Assembly (NCBI GenBank): GCA_964393215.1
Contig: CAYMSW010000012.1
Span: forward strand, 1 to 18,312
Reading direction: 5' to 3'
Source: CAYFNK01 sp964393215
GTDB taxonomy: Archaea; Nanobdellota; Nanobdellia; SCGC-AAA011-G17; PNOQ01
Length of the DNA: 18,312 bases
Both the position numbers and the translations under genes were made by a program. Shown here one piece after another: positions 1-7,595 of the stretch. The notes under the pieces are model-generated. The model did not search any database. It worked only from the letters and a program-made list of their open reading frames with translations, and was not told the DNA's origin. The stretch's first letter is position 1, and each line of letters opens with the position of its first letter.

Positions 1-2
1 CT

Positions 3-62
3 ATATTAATATTGATTTTGGCTGCCTTTTTAGAGGTTTATATTACTCCTGTGTTGTTTTAG
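3..62 (+). CDS. C-terminal fragment of a membrane protein, SpoIIM/DUF95-like (partial)
   Basis: This is the only reading frame open through the left edge. It gives about 19 residues ending in a TAG stop at 60-62. The visible end is a hydrophobic helix followed by AAFLEVYITPVLF. It resembles the end of SpoIIM/DUF95-family membrane proteins, which finish with a helix and an (A)A-(F/I)-(I/L)-E-x-(Y/F)-(I/V)-T-P signature; that comparison is from memory of the family. Its stop overlaps the stop of the convergent gmd gene by 4 nt, the same tail-to-tail arrangement as the other convergent pairs here. It is too short for a firm call, and any membrane protein with a similar tail is possible. Confidence 0.4.
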   Translation: MLILILAAFLEVYITPVLF

Positions 63-1054
63 AAATCATAATCTATCATTATTCTAATTAATTCATCTAG
101 ATTTGTTTTTGGTTGCCATCCAAGTTCTTGTTTAGCTTTTGAATTATCTCCAATTAAATTATGTAATTCATTTTTTCTGAAAAATTTAGGATTAACTTCT
201 ATAATTGTTTTACCTGTGTTAGTATCAATTCCTTTTTCATTTATTCCCTCTCCTTCAAAATATAAATCCATTCCTAAATAGTTTCCTGCAAGTCTTGCAA
301 ATTCTCTTACTGTTGTGGTTTTTCCGGAAGATAAAATATAATCTCGAGGAATGGTTTGTTGTAACATTTTCCACATTCCTTCAACATAATCTTTAGCATA
401 TCCCCAATCTCTTGAAGCATCTAAATTACCTAAAAATAATTTTTCTTTATTTCCTTTTTTTATATCTATTAAAGATTTTGTAATTTTTCTAGTTACAAAA
501 TGTTCTCCTCTTCTTTCAGATTCATGATTGAATAGTATTCCTGAAACATTAAACATATTGTGTTTTTCTCTGTATCCAACTATAAAATCTTCATGTGCTT
601 TTAGTTTTGCTTTTCCATATGGACTTACTGGTTCCATAACAGTTTTTTCTGTTTGTGGCTCTTCTTTTACATTTCCAAACATTTCTGAAGTAGAAGCTTG
701 ATATAACTTTGTTTCTAATTTATTTTCTATTATTGAATTTACTATTCTTCCTAATCCTAAATAATTTATTTCTAGTGTTTCTTCTAGACATATAAATGAA
801 ATTCCTACATCTGATTGTGCCGCTAAATTGTATATTTCATTAGGTTTTGATTCTTTTATTGCTCTATCTATAGAATTATAATCTCTTAAATTTCCGTACA
901 TTAAATTTAAATCATTTTTTATGTGTTCTATTCTTTTTAACGGGTTATTGCTACTTCTTCTTACTAATCCATAAACTTCATATCCTTTTTCTAATAAATT
1001 TTCTGCTAAAAAAGAACCATCTTGTCCAGTTATTCCAGTTATTAATGCTTTCAT
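59..1054 (-). CDS. gmd: GDP-mannose 4,6-dehydratase
   Basis: Converts GDP-D-mannose to GDP-4-keto-6-deoxy-D-mannose, the branch point to GDP-fucose, rhamnose, perosamine and colitose. It is an extended SDR of 331 residues. The NAD(P)-binding glycine motif TGITGQDG is at residues 6-13. The catalytic set is T122, E124, Y146 and K150, with the same spacing as T132/E134/Y156/K160 of the E. coli enzyme. The GMD-specific block RRGEHFVTRK is at 181-190, followed by SRDWGYAKDYVE. In the NHES-x-RRG block the usual Pro is Glu here. No GDP-fucose synthase or perosamine synthase lies beside it, so the fate of the 4-keto sugar is open; the RfbH/ColD-type dehydratase at 7596-8855 is one candidate user. It is monocistronic in the window, with an AT-rich TATA element about 25 bp upstream of the ATG and no Shine-Dalgarno, consistent with a leaderless mRNA. 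Confidence 0.93.
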   Translation of the reverse strand: MKALITGITGQDGSFLAENLLEKGYEVYGLVRRSSNNPLKRIEHIKNDLNLMYGNLRDYNSIDRAIKESKPNEIYNLAAQSDVGISFICLEETLEINYLGLGRIVNSIIENKLETKLYQASTSEMFGNVKEEPQTEKTVMEPVSPYGKAKLKAHEDFIVGYREKHNMFNVSGILFNHESERRGEHFVTRKITKSLIDIKKGNKEKLFLGNLDASRDWGYAKDYVEGMWKMLQQTIPRDYILSSGKTTTVREFARLAGNYLGMDLYFEGEGINEKGIDTNTGKTIIEVNPKFFRKNELHNLIGDNSKAKQELGWQPKTNLDELIRIMIDYDF

Positions 1055-1073
1055 TTTTTTGGGAAATTGTTTT

Positions 1074-1083
1074 TATTTAAATA
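1074..1083 (-). promoter_or_regulatory. TATA-box-like element for gmd
   Basis: The palindromic core ATTTAAAT (1075-1082) is centred about 24.5 bp upstream of the gmd ATG at 1054. This spacing matches an archaeal TATA box with transcription starting at or next to the start codon. No Shine-Dalgarno is seen before the ATG. It is inferred from sequence and spacing only. Confidence 0.5.
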
Positions 1084-1114
1084 GTTTTCTTTAAAAAATT
1101 ATTATTTAATAAGG

Positions 1115-1122
1115 TTTATAAG
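1115..1122 (+). promoter_or_regulatory. TATA-box-like element for the flippase gene
   Basis: TTTATAAG is centred about 26.5 bp upstream of the ATG at 1145, so transcription would begin at that ATG. It lies only about 11 bp from the alternative in-frame TTG at 1130, which would then fall upstream of the transcription start. This element decides the start choice for the flippase. The adjacent GGTGA (1122-1126) resembles a Shine-Dalgarno but sits only 3 nt from the TTG and 18 nt from the ATG. Confidence 0.5.
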
Positions 1123-1144
1123 GTGAAGTTTGAATTTTTATTAT

Positions 1145-2623
1145 ATGGTTAATTATGCAAAAAATTTAGTTAAAGGAACAAGATTTGTTTTAATTTCTAC
1201 GTTAATTGTAGCAATATTTGGTTATTTATTAAGAATACTTTTGGCTAGATCTTTTTCTGTTGAAGAATACGGTATGATTTATGCCATTATTGCTTTTTTT
1301 GGAATTTTTGCCGCATTTTTACCTTTAGGACTTTCTTCATCATTAGTGAAATTTATTCCAGAATTTAATATTAAGAAAAATTTTAAAAATATAAAAAATT
1401 CAATAAGTTCAGTTGTAATTATTCAATTTATTATTTATTTAATATTTGGATTTGTGATTATTCTTTTTTCTAAAAAAATTTCAAATATTTTATTACATTC
1501 TCAAGAATATTATATTTATATTATTGTTTATTCTATTTATTTTATTTTTAGTCCACTAATTGGAATTTTAAAAGAAAGTTTTAGAAGTTTTCAAAAAATG
1601 AATTATTATTCTTTTATGGATTCAATTCAATCAATTTTACTTTTTATTCTTACTTTTGTTTTAATATTTTTCGGAAATGGTCCATTATCTGTATTTTTAG
1701 CTCATGTTTTTGTTTCTTTTTTTATAATTATTTTATTTAGTTTGTTATTTATTAAATTAATTTTTCCACAATTTTTGAAATTAAAATTTAGTTTTGATTT
1801 AAAATTAGTAAAAAAATTAATTTATTTCGGATTTCCCATTATGTTAACTAGTATTTTTGGAATAATTTATGGTAGATTGGATACTATTTTAATTTCTTTA
1901 TTGGCTAGCATGAAAGAAGTCGGGTTATATAATGTAGTTTATCCAACTATTTCTTCATTGTGGGGATTAACTTCTACTTTTGTAATTGTTTTATTGCCAA
2001 TTTTATCTGAGATGTGGTCAAAAAAAGATATTAAAAGATTTAAACAAGGAATTGTTAAATTATATAATTATGCTGCTATTTTGGTTTTGCCAATAACATT
2101 AACAGTATTTTTATTTTCTGAAGTAATACTTAATATTCTTTTTGGTGAAAACTTTTTAATTGCAACAAATGCATTAAAATTATTATCTTTTGCCGTTATT
2201 TTTCAAACTTTTACGAAAATTAATGGTTCTATTTTATTTTCTATGGGGTTACCAAAGTTATTAGTTAAATATATTTTTATTGGAGGAATTTTGAATATTA
2301 TTGGTAATTTTGTTTTAATTCCTTTATATGGGATTGAAGGTGCGGTTTTATCTACATTAATTTCATTTATATTTATATTTATTTTTTCATTTTATTTTTT
2401 AATAAAAAATATTAAAATTAATTTCGAATTTTTGAATTTATTTAAAATATTTATATCTTCTTTAGTTTTTATTCTTTCTATAATTTTAATAAAAGAAATT
2501 TTATTTATGAATCTTTGGATTGAAATTGTCTTGTCTATAGGATTTGCAGGAGTTATTTATTTATTTTTAATTTATAAATTAGATGTAATTGATTTTAAAG
2601 ATATAAAATCTATTTTAAGATAA
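1145..2623 (+). CDS. Polysaccharide flippase, Wzx/MOP superfamily
   Basis: A polytopic membrane protein of 492 residues, or 497 if the TTG at 1130 is used. It has roughly 14 hydrophobic segments, the size and topology of Wzx/RfbX-type exporters that flip lipid-linked oligosaccharides across the membrane. The N-terminal region has the family layout: a first amphipathic/TM segment, then RILLARSFSVEEYGMIYAI, where the A-R-x-L/F-x-x-x-E-Y-G pattern is typical. A central stretch GRLDTILISLLASMKEVGLYN corresponds to the common D-x-x-(L/I)-(L/I) and (V/I)-G-x-Y pattern. I chose the ATG at 1145 because the TATA element places the transcription start there. Its last 9 nt overlap the convergent GT2 gene. 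It is the only export gene visible and is probably shared by the flanking glycosyltransferase operons. The substrate cannot be told from sequence. Confidence 0.85.
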   Translation: MVNYAKNLVKGTRFVLISTLIVAIFGYLLRILLARSFSVEEYGMIYAIIAFFGIFAAFLPLGLSSSLVKFIPEFNIKKNFKNIKNSISSVVIIQFIIYLIFGFVIILFSKKISNILLHSQEYYIYIIVYSIYFIFSPLIGILKESFRSFQKMNYYSFMDSIQSILLFILTFVLIFFGNGPLSVFLAHVFVSFFIIILFSLLFIKLIFPQFLKLKFSFDLKLVKKLIYFGFPIMLTSIFGIIYGRLDTILISLLASMKEVGLYNVVYPTISSLWGLTSTFVIVLLPILSEMWSKKDIKRFKQGIVKLYNYAAILVLPITLTVFLFSEVILNILFGENFLIATNALKLLSFAVIFQTFTKINGSILFSMGLPKLLVKYIFIGGILNIIGNFVLIPLYGIEGAVLSTLISFIFIFIFSFYFLIKNIKINFEFLNLFKIFISSLVFILSIILIKEILFMNLWIEIVLSIGFAGVIYLFLIYKLDVIDFKDIKSILR

Positions 2624-3532
2624 TCTTGATCTTCTTTTTTTAATTTCTGGAATGTTTTTTATTATCCCTACTAATGCTTTAAAATAAATTTTAGCATTTT
2701 GTTTTATATTTTTTGACAAAATTATTTTTTTGTTCTTTTTTTCTAGAAAAATATTTAAAAATGATTTGTAATCTAATAATAATGAAAGAATAATCCATTT
2801 TTTTGGATAATGTATTAATTTGAATGTTCCGCTATTTTTTTTAGAAATGTATCCTTTATATTCATCATTTATTTTATTTATGCTATAACTATGTTTATGT
2901 TGAAAAATTATACTCTTGTTTTTAATAATTTTATAGTTTAATTTTTTTGCCCTTAAATATAAGTCTGTTTCTTCAGATAAATAGGGATAAAATATTTCGT
3001 CAAATCCTCCTAGTTTTTCCCATAATTCTTTTTTAATAAAAACTATTGCAGCAGAAACAAAATCTAATTCAATATTTTTTTGACCATTGTCTTTATATTG
3101 GACATATGATTGAGTTAAACCATTTAATTTTAAATTACCTCCAGTTTTGAAAATTTCTTTTTTTTCTCTATCCTTAGATAATTCTACTCCAATAATTCCT
3201 ACATCTTTATTTTCATTTATTGTTTTTCTTATTTTATTTAAGAAATTATTATTTAAACAAATTATATCATTACTAATTAAACAATACCACTCTGCATCAG
3301 AATTACTTCTTTTTATACCTTCATTAAATCCTTTTCCAAATCCTAAGTTTTCTTTTATTAATATTTTTTTATATTTGTATGGATCTAATATTTTTTTTGA
3401 TTCTTCAGTACTTCCATTATCAATTATTATCAATTTGGAGTTTTTATCTAAACTATTTTTGAATGAATCTAAACATTCTTGAATAATCTCAGTTCTATAA
3501 TTTAAAACAAATAAATCTATTTTAGGTTTCAT
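2615..3532 (-). CDS. Glycosyltransferase family 2, rhamnosyltransferase-like
   Basis: Predicted inverting GT-A glycosyltransferase of 305 residues that would add a sugar to a growing glycan at the cytoplasmic membrane face. The N-terminus VLNYRTEIIQECLDSF is followed by IIIDNGSTEES, the nucleotide-binding Asp. Then come ENLGFGKGFNEGI and SNDI, which sits in the DxD position in this subfamily. The acceptor-side block is GGFDEIFYPYLSEETDLYLRAK, carrying the catalytic acid cluster. This arrangement is typical of WcaA/rhamnosyltransferase-like GT2 enzymes. The Lys-rich C-terminus has short hydrophobic stretches that may contact the membrane. It is the third gene of an operon, with its start inside the last 11 nt of the methyltransferase gene. 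It has no obvious Shine-Dalgarno, so translational coupling is likely. Donor and acceptor are unknown. Confidence 0.85.
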   Translation of the reverse strand: MKPKIDLFVLNYRTEIIQECLDSFKNSLDKNSKLIIIDNGSTEESKKILDPYKYKKILIKENLGFGKGFNEGIKRSNSDAEWYCLISNDIICLNNNFLNKIRKTINENKDVGIIGVELSKDREKKEIFKTGGNLKLNGLTQSYVQYKDNGQKNIELDFVSAAIVFIKKELWEKLGGFDEIFYPYLSEETDLYLRAKKLNYKIIKNKSIIFQHKHSYSINKINDEYKGYISKKNSGTFKLIHYPKKWIILSLLLDYKSFLNIFLEKKNKKIILSKNIKQNAKIYFKALVGIIKNIPEIKKRRSRLS

Positions 3533-4241
3533 TTTTTTTACAAGTTATAATTAATCCCCTACAATTATTTAAATTTGTATTTTTTATATATTTTTTAAAA
3601 TATTTTTTTAGAAATATTTGATATATTTTTAGATTTATTGAAAAAAATTTATTGTCTGATAGGGAATATAGATAATCATAAATTTTTGATTTTTTCATAT
3701 GTCCTCTTATTTCTAATATTTCGAATTTATTTTTTAATAATTCTTCTATTGATTTTTTATCAAAATGTTGATAATGTTTTTTTGAAGTTTTAATATTTTT
3801 TGAAGGAACAGTTATTATTAAATGTCCATCTTTAGTTAAAATTTCATTTAGTTTATTTATTATTTTTGGTAACTCTTTCTTCGAAATATGTTCTAATGTT
3901 TCCATTGTGATTATTGTGCCGTATTTTTCATTAGGTTTATATTCTAAAATATTTCCCTGAATAAACTCGACATTAGGGGTAAATATTTTTGCAAAAGAAG
4001 TAGCTCTTTTTGATATATCTATTCCAGTTAGATCTAATTCCTGTTTTTTGGATAATTCATATATTAATTTTCCATCTCCGCATCCAAAATCTAATATTTT
4101 TTTAGAATTTAGTTTATCTATCTTATCTTTAATTATATTTATCAAGCTAAAATAAAATATTCCTGTTTTCTTATTTTGATTTAATGAATGATGATATGGC
4201 AAAATATATTCAGATTCTTGTAATTTTTTTTGATTATTCAT
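3522..4241 (-). CDS. Class I SAM-dependent methyltransferase
   Basis: A 239-residue protein with a Rossmann-fold methyltransferase core. Motif I, ILDFGCGDGKL (49-59), binds SAM; GIDIS (73-77) is the post-I acidic strand; METLEHIS (113-120) is the motif IV region of Methyltransf_11/UbiG-like enzymes. The C-terminal ~70 residues are Lys/aromatic-rich and hydrophobic, perhaps for membrane association. Its place between a GT4 and a GT2 in one operon suggests O-methylation of a sugar residue or capping of the glycan end; that is inference from context. The start overlaps the GT4 stop by 4 nt (ATGA), and AAGGGAA lies about 10 nt upstream as a weak ribosome-binding site. Methylation of another acceptor cannot be excluded. 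Confidence 0.82.
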   Translation of the reverse strand: MNNQKKLQESEYILPYHHSLNQNKKTGIFYFSLINIIKDKIDKLNSKKILDFGCGDGKLIYELSKKQELDLTGIDISKRATSFAKIFTPNVEFIQGNILEYKPNEKYGTIITMETLEHISKKELPKIINKLNEILTKDGHLIITVPSKNIKTSKKHYQHFDKKSIEELLKNKFEILEIRGHMKKSKIYDYLYSLSDNKFFSINLKIYQIFLKKYFKKYIKNTNLNNCRGLIITCKKNET

Positions 4242-5452
4242 TTTCTATATTCCCTTATTAATTGTAATTTAATTTGTTTATAAGAAAAATTATTTTCAAT
4301 TATTTCTTTTGATTTTTCTCCCATTTGTTTAGATATTTCTTGATGATTTATTAAATATTCTATTTTTTCTTTTAATTCTAAATCAGAATTAATTAAAAAT
4401 CCATTTAAATTATTTTTTATAATCTCTGAATTTCCTCCAACATTTGTAGCAATTAAAGGAATACCATAACTAGCAGATTCTAGCAACATTCTTGAAAGAG
4501 AATCATATACTCTGCAAGGATGAACAACTAAATCAGTTATTGAGTAATATTCTTTAAGTTTATTATTATCTATAAATCCCAAGAATTTGACTTCTTTTTC
4601 CAAATTTAATTTTTTGGTCAAGTTTTTCAATTTAGAATAATAATCTCTTTTTCTCCCAGCAATTAAAAAAACAACATTATCTATGTTTTTAATTGTTTTT
4701 ATAGTCCTATCTATGCCCTTATTTTCAGATAATCTTCCGGCATAAAAAATTATTTTTTTATTTTCTGAAATTTTTAGTTTTTTTTTCAAATCAGTTTTTA
4801 TTTTTTTATTAATTTCTATAGGATTATGTATCACTGATATTTTTTTTTCTTTTATTCCTCCAAAAATAAGCATTTTTTTGATCGCATTACTAACTGCAAA
4901 AATTTTATTGCTTTTTTTTAAACTTTGTTTTAGTAAAAAAGTATGATATTTGTTATACATCCAATAAAATAATCCTTTAGTCTCCCATTTTTTTAGAGAA
5001 ATCATAAATCTTTCTTTTGAAGAACAGTTATAACATGTTTTTCCATCTGGATGAGATCCTCCAAAATCACAAAAAATTGGCCCATTTATTGTTATAAATT
5101 TTTTTATATTTTTAATGCTTAAAAGTAAAGGAAATACCGTTTGACCATTTAACAAATGTAATATCTCTGGTTTTTCAGTTTTTATCACTTTTTTTACATT
5201 TTTATGTAATTGATAATAAACATATTCTAAATTTGATAATTTTTTTGACCATTTCAATTTTTTCCAAGGAAATCTATAAATTTTTATTTTTTCTACATAT
5301 TCTATTGTGGGTTTTTTTATTTTTTCAGATAAGGTGCAAACTATTACTTTATTTTTTTCATCGGATAATGTTTTTGCAATATGTAATGCACTAATTTCCC
5401 CTCCCCCCATCCCTTCTGGATAAAATGTTCTTGAAATTAATAATATTTTCAT
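4238..5452 (-). CDS. Glycosyltransferase family 4 with N-terminal Cys motif
   Basis: Retaining GT-B glycosyltransferase of 404 residues, first gene of a three-gene operon. The N-terminal acceptor domain opens with YPEGMGGGEIS (11-21), the Gly-rich loop. The donor domain has FYAGRLSENKG (247-257) and DSLSRMLLESASYG (317-330). The usual E-x7-E motif reads D317-x7-E325, so the first acid is Asp. Three cysteines, C128, C140 and C143, follow the INGP motif. A similar cluster occurs in the GT4 at 13866-15059, and the two share M15-GGG-E19-I20, so they are probably paralogues. The Gly loop is encoded by a C6/C4-rich + strand stretch (5398-5408), unusual in this AT-rich DNA. Expression is probably from the shared TATA element at 5475-5480. 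Sugar specificity is unknown. Confidence 0.88.
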   Translation of the reverse strand: MKILLISRTFYPEGMGGGEISALHIAKTLSDEKNKVIVCTLSEKIKKPTIEYVEKIKIYRFPWKKLKWSKKLSNLEYVYYQLHKNVKKVIKTEKPEILHLLNGQTVFPLLLSIKNIKKFITINGPIFCDFGGSHPDGKTCYNCSSKERFMISLKKWETKGLFYWMYNKYHTFLLKQSLKKSNKIFAVSNAIKKMLIFGGIKEKKISVIHNPIEINKKIKTDLKKKLKISENKKIIFYAGRLSENKGIDRTIKTIKNIDNVVFLIAGRKRDYYSKLKNLTKKLNLEKEVKFLGFIDNNKLKEYYSITDLVVHPCRVYDSLSRMLLESASYGIPLIATNVGGNSEIIKNNLNGFLINSDLELKEKIEYLINHQEISKQMGEKSKEIIENNFSYKQIKLQLIREYRK

Positions 5453-5474
5453 AATTTTTATAAAATCATAATGC

Positions 5475-5480
5475 TTATAA
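5475..5480. promoter_or_regulatory. Palindromic TATA element between divergent GT4 operons
   Basis: TTATAA is a perfect palindrome in the 51-bp gap between two divergent start codons. Its centre is 25.5 bp from the - strand ATG (5452) and 26.5 bp from the + strand ATG (5504), correct archaeal TATA spacing for leaderless transcripts in both directions. A second AT-rich element, TTTTTATAAAATC (5455-5467), is only about 8 bp from the - start. It could instead serve the + gene with a leader of about 18 nt containing AAGGT. Confidence 0.5.
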
Positions 5481-5503
5481 AAATATCTAATAAGGTTAAA
5501 TAA

Positions 5504-6559
5504 ATGAATATTACAATTTTAGTTTCGGCATTAACTAATAGGGGAGGAATAGAAAGAGTTGTTTTAGAACTTTCTAAATTTTTTAATGCAAATATAGTTG
5601 CTGGTCGTTATGATCCTTTGACTACTTTTAATGAGTTTAACAATTTTCAAATTAAAGTTTTAGTTAAAAAAAAACTACCTCAAAGATTAAAAACAGCACT
5701 AATCTCTTTTAAATTTAAAAATTTAAAGTTAAGTGAGGATTTTTATATTTTTATAGGAGGTGGGCCGTGTTTAAATGCTGCCAAAAATAATAAACCAAAT
5801 CTATGGTGGTGTTGTTCTCCAACAACTTGGTTATATCACACTACTAGTCAAGATTTAAAAAATATTAACATTTTTAAAAAAGGGATAATTAAATTACTTT
5901 TTCCTTTTCTTAAAATTTTAGACAAATCCAATGTTAGAAATGTTGATAAAATAATCTCTATTTCCCATAATGTACAAGAAAGAGTAAAAAATATTTATGG
6001 TAGGACTTCTGATATAATCTTTCCTTTTGTAGATATAAAAAAATTCAAAGATATTTCTCAAAAAGATTATTATTTATCTACTGCTAGATTAACTCCAGAT
6101 AAAAGAGTTGATGTTATTGTTAATGCATTTAAAAAAATGCCAGATAAAAAACTAATTGTTGTTAGCGGAGGTTCTGAATTAAATAAACTTAAAAAATTAG
6201 CTATAAATCACGATAACATTCAAGTTTTGGGATGGGTCAGTGATAAAAAACTTAGTGAATTATATGGAAATTGTATAGCTACAATTGCTGCCTCTTATCA
6301 TGAAGATTTTGGAATGGTTGCAATTGAAAGTATGGCTGCCGGAAAACCAGTAATTGCACCCAATGATAAAGGTTTTTCTGAAACTATTATTAATAATGAA
6401 ACAGGATATTTAATAGATCCTACAATTGAAAATATTATTAAATTTGTAAAAAAATTAAAACCAGATATTGCAAAAAATATGAGAATTGATTGTGAAAAAA
6501 GGGCTAAATTATTCTCATTAAATTCTTTTCTTAATAAATTTGAAAAAGAAATCAAATAA
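5504..6559 (+). CDS. Glycosyltransferase family 4
   Basis: Predicted retaining GT-B enzyme of 351 residues. GGIERVV (14-20) is the acceptor-side Gly loop common to GT4 enzymes. SISHNVQERV marks the hinge, YYLSTARLTPDKRVD (189-203) starts the donor domain, and E267-DFGMVAI-E275 is a canonical E-x7-E donor-binding motif followed by SMAAGKPVIA. WWCCSPTTWLY (101-111), where these enzymes often have a Pro/aromatic loop near the acceptor site, carries two adjacent cysteines. The gene opens a short + strand unit with the Nudix gene downstream and diverges from the GT4-methyltransferase-GT2 operon. The start follows from the TATA element 26 bp upstream. Donor and acceptor are unknown. Confidence 0.88.
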   Translation: MNITILVSALTNRGGIERVVLELSKFFNANIVAGRYDPLTTFNEFNNFQIKVLVKKKLPQRLKTALISFKFKNLKLSEDFYIFIGGGPCLNAAKNNKPNLWWCCSPTTWLYHTTSQDLKNINIFKKGIIKLLFPFLKILDKSNVRNVDKIISISHNVQERVKNIYGRTSDIIFPFVDIKKFKDISQKDYYLSTARLTPDKRVDVIVNAFKKMPDKKLIVVSGGSELNKLKKLAINHDNIQVLGWVSDKKLSELYGNCIATIAASYHEDFGMVAIESMAAGKPVIAPNDKGFSETIINNETGYLIDPTIENIIKFVKKLKPDIAKNMRIDCEKRAKLFSLNSFLNKFEKEIK

Positions 6560-6565
6560 AAAGAG

Positions 6566-6573
6566 TTATAAAT
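6566..6573 (+). promoter_or_regulatory. TATA-box-like element for the Nudix gene
   Basis: TTATAAAT is centred about 24.5 bp upstream of the ATG at 6594, within the 34-bp gap after the GT4 stop. The Nudix gene may therefore have its own leaderless promoter rather than depend only on read-through. No Shine-Dalgarno is visible. Confidence 0.45.
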
Positions 6574-6593
6574 TTTAAATAAAATCTTAAACT

Positions 6594-6971
6594 ATGGATT
6601 ATGTTTCAATAGTATTAAAAGATATTAACGGAAACTTTTTATTACAACTTAGAGAAAATAAATCAAATGTTAATTATCCTGGTTGTTGGGGATTTTTTGG
6701 AGGTGAAATAGATAATGAATCTGTTTTGTCTGCAGTTTCAAGAGAATTAAAAGAAGAGTTAAATCTGGATGTAGATACAAAAAAATTAAAAATTTTATTT
6801 AATTGTGAATCCGTAGTTGGAGAAGGAGTAGTTTTTTTATATGATGAACCTATAGATATTCAAAATTTAGTTTTAAATGAGGGAGAAGATATGAAATTGT
6901 TTAATTTAAATGAATTAAAACAATTAACAAAAGTTACTCCAGAATTAAAAAAATTTATCGAATTAAATTAA
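6594..6971 (+). CDS. Nudix hydrolase
   Basis: A 125-residue protein, about one Nudix domain. The Nudix box runs from GGEIDNE to RELKEELNL: G-x5-E-x7-RE-U-x-EE is complete, so the metal-binding glutamates are present, but the Gly that normally follows is Asn. The preceding YPGCWGFFGGEI matches the P-G-x-W-x-F/L-P/F-G-G entry to the box. The family hydrolyses nucleoside diphosphates linked to another moiety. Flanked by glycosyltransferase and nucleotide-sugar genes, an NDP-sugar or NDP substrate is plausible, but mutT-like housekeeping activity fits equally well. The last 4 nt overlap the stop of the convergent methyltransferase. Confidence 0.85.
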   Translation: MDYVSIVLKDINGNFLLQLRENKSNVNYPGCWGFFGGEIDNESVLSAVSRELKEELNLDVDTKKLKILFNCESVVGEGVVFLYDEPIDIQNLVLNEGEDMKLFNLNELKQLTKVTPELKKFIELN

Positions 6972-7595
6972 TTTTTTGTTGCTTCAAAAATTACTATATC
7001 TGATAAAAATGAATTATTCAGTAATTTAATTTTTGTCATTGGTATAAATGAACCAACAAATCTTTTTGTGATATTAGAAAAATTATTAATTTCTAAGAAA
7101 TTTTTTATGAAATTTGGGGGCATATGTGTTATATGCCCTCCTTTTTCCGGATTATTTGGGTGAGTTAAAAAATGAGAAAATAATAAAAATTCCATTTTAT
7201 TTTTTATATTTATTAAATTTGGAGTACTTAGATATAATTTTCCTTTTGGTTTTAGTATTCTATTAATTTCTTTTAAAACAAATCCTGGATTATAAATATG
7301 TTCTATAACTTCTGTAAAAATTATAATATCAAATTGATTATCCGGATATGGTAGTTTTTCTTTATTTAAATCACACAAATCTATCTTTAAATTGGGATAT
7401 TTACAATATGTAGAATTATAGTCACAAGAATTTACTTGGTATCCTAATTTTTGAGAATATTTAGAAAAAATTCCAATTCCACTTCCAAGATCTAATACTT
7501 TTTTATTTTTTGAATAATGTTTTTTTAAAAAATTAGTTAAATCTAAAAAATAATTTTTTTGTTCTTCTTTCTAAATAATTTTTAATCTCTTCCAT
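6968..7595 (-). CDS. Class I SAM-dependent methyltransferase, frameshifted near the 5' end
   Basis: The uninterrupted piece from a TTG at 7378 gives only 136 residues and lacks the SAM site. Reading further upstream in the same frame recovers KKVLDLGSGIGIFSKY (motif I), back to a TAG at 7571-7573, with no usable start between. An ATG at 7595, directly abutting the dehydratase TAA (7596-7598), opens a different frame, MEEIKNYL. Skipping one base (about 7571) joins it to KEEQKNYFLDL and yields a complete protein of about 208 residues. Motif IV is FTEVIEHI, followed by a KPKGKLYLSTPN strand typical of Methyltransf_11. It is the third gene of the SDR-dehydratase operon, so methylation of the sugar made there is plausible. 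The break is a real mutation or a sequencing indel; I cannot tell which. Confidence 0.72.

Noticed and set aside
1130..1147. TTG at 1130 as the flippase start, with GGTGA as Shine-Dalgarno
   Set aside because: GGTGA is only 3 nt away, and the TATA element at 1115-1122 would place transcription start near 1145, downstream of the TTG; the ATG at 1145 fits better.
3147..3482. Open frame opposite the GT2 gene
   Set aside because: Shadow of a well-supported GT2 gene; low-complexity Phe/Leu/Ser sequence from reverse-complemented Lys/Asn codons.
6298..6555. Open frame opposite the GT4 donor domain (and similar ones at 8560-8820, 16306-16527, 17075-17275 and 17420-17683)
   Set aside because: All lie within stronger genes and have no independent support; 17075-17275 also abuts the artefactual gap.
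7376..7378. TTG at 7376-7378 as the true start of a 136-residue methyltransferase
   Set aside because: The upstream in-frame sequence encodes SAM motif I, so this start would drop the cofactor site.
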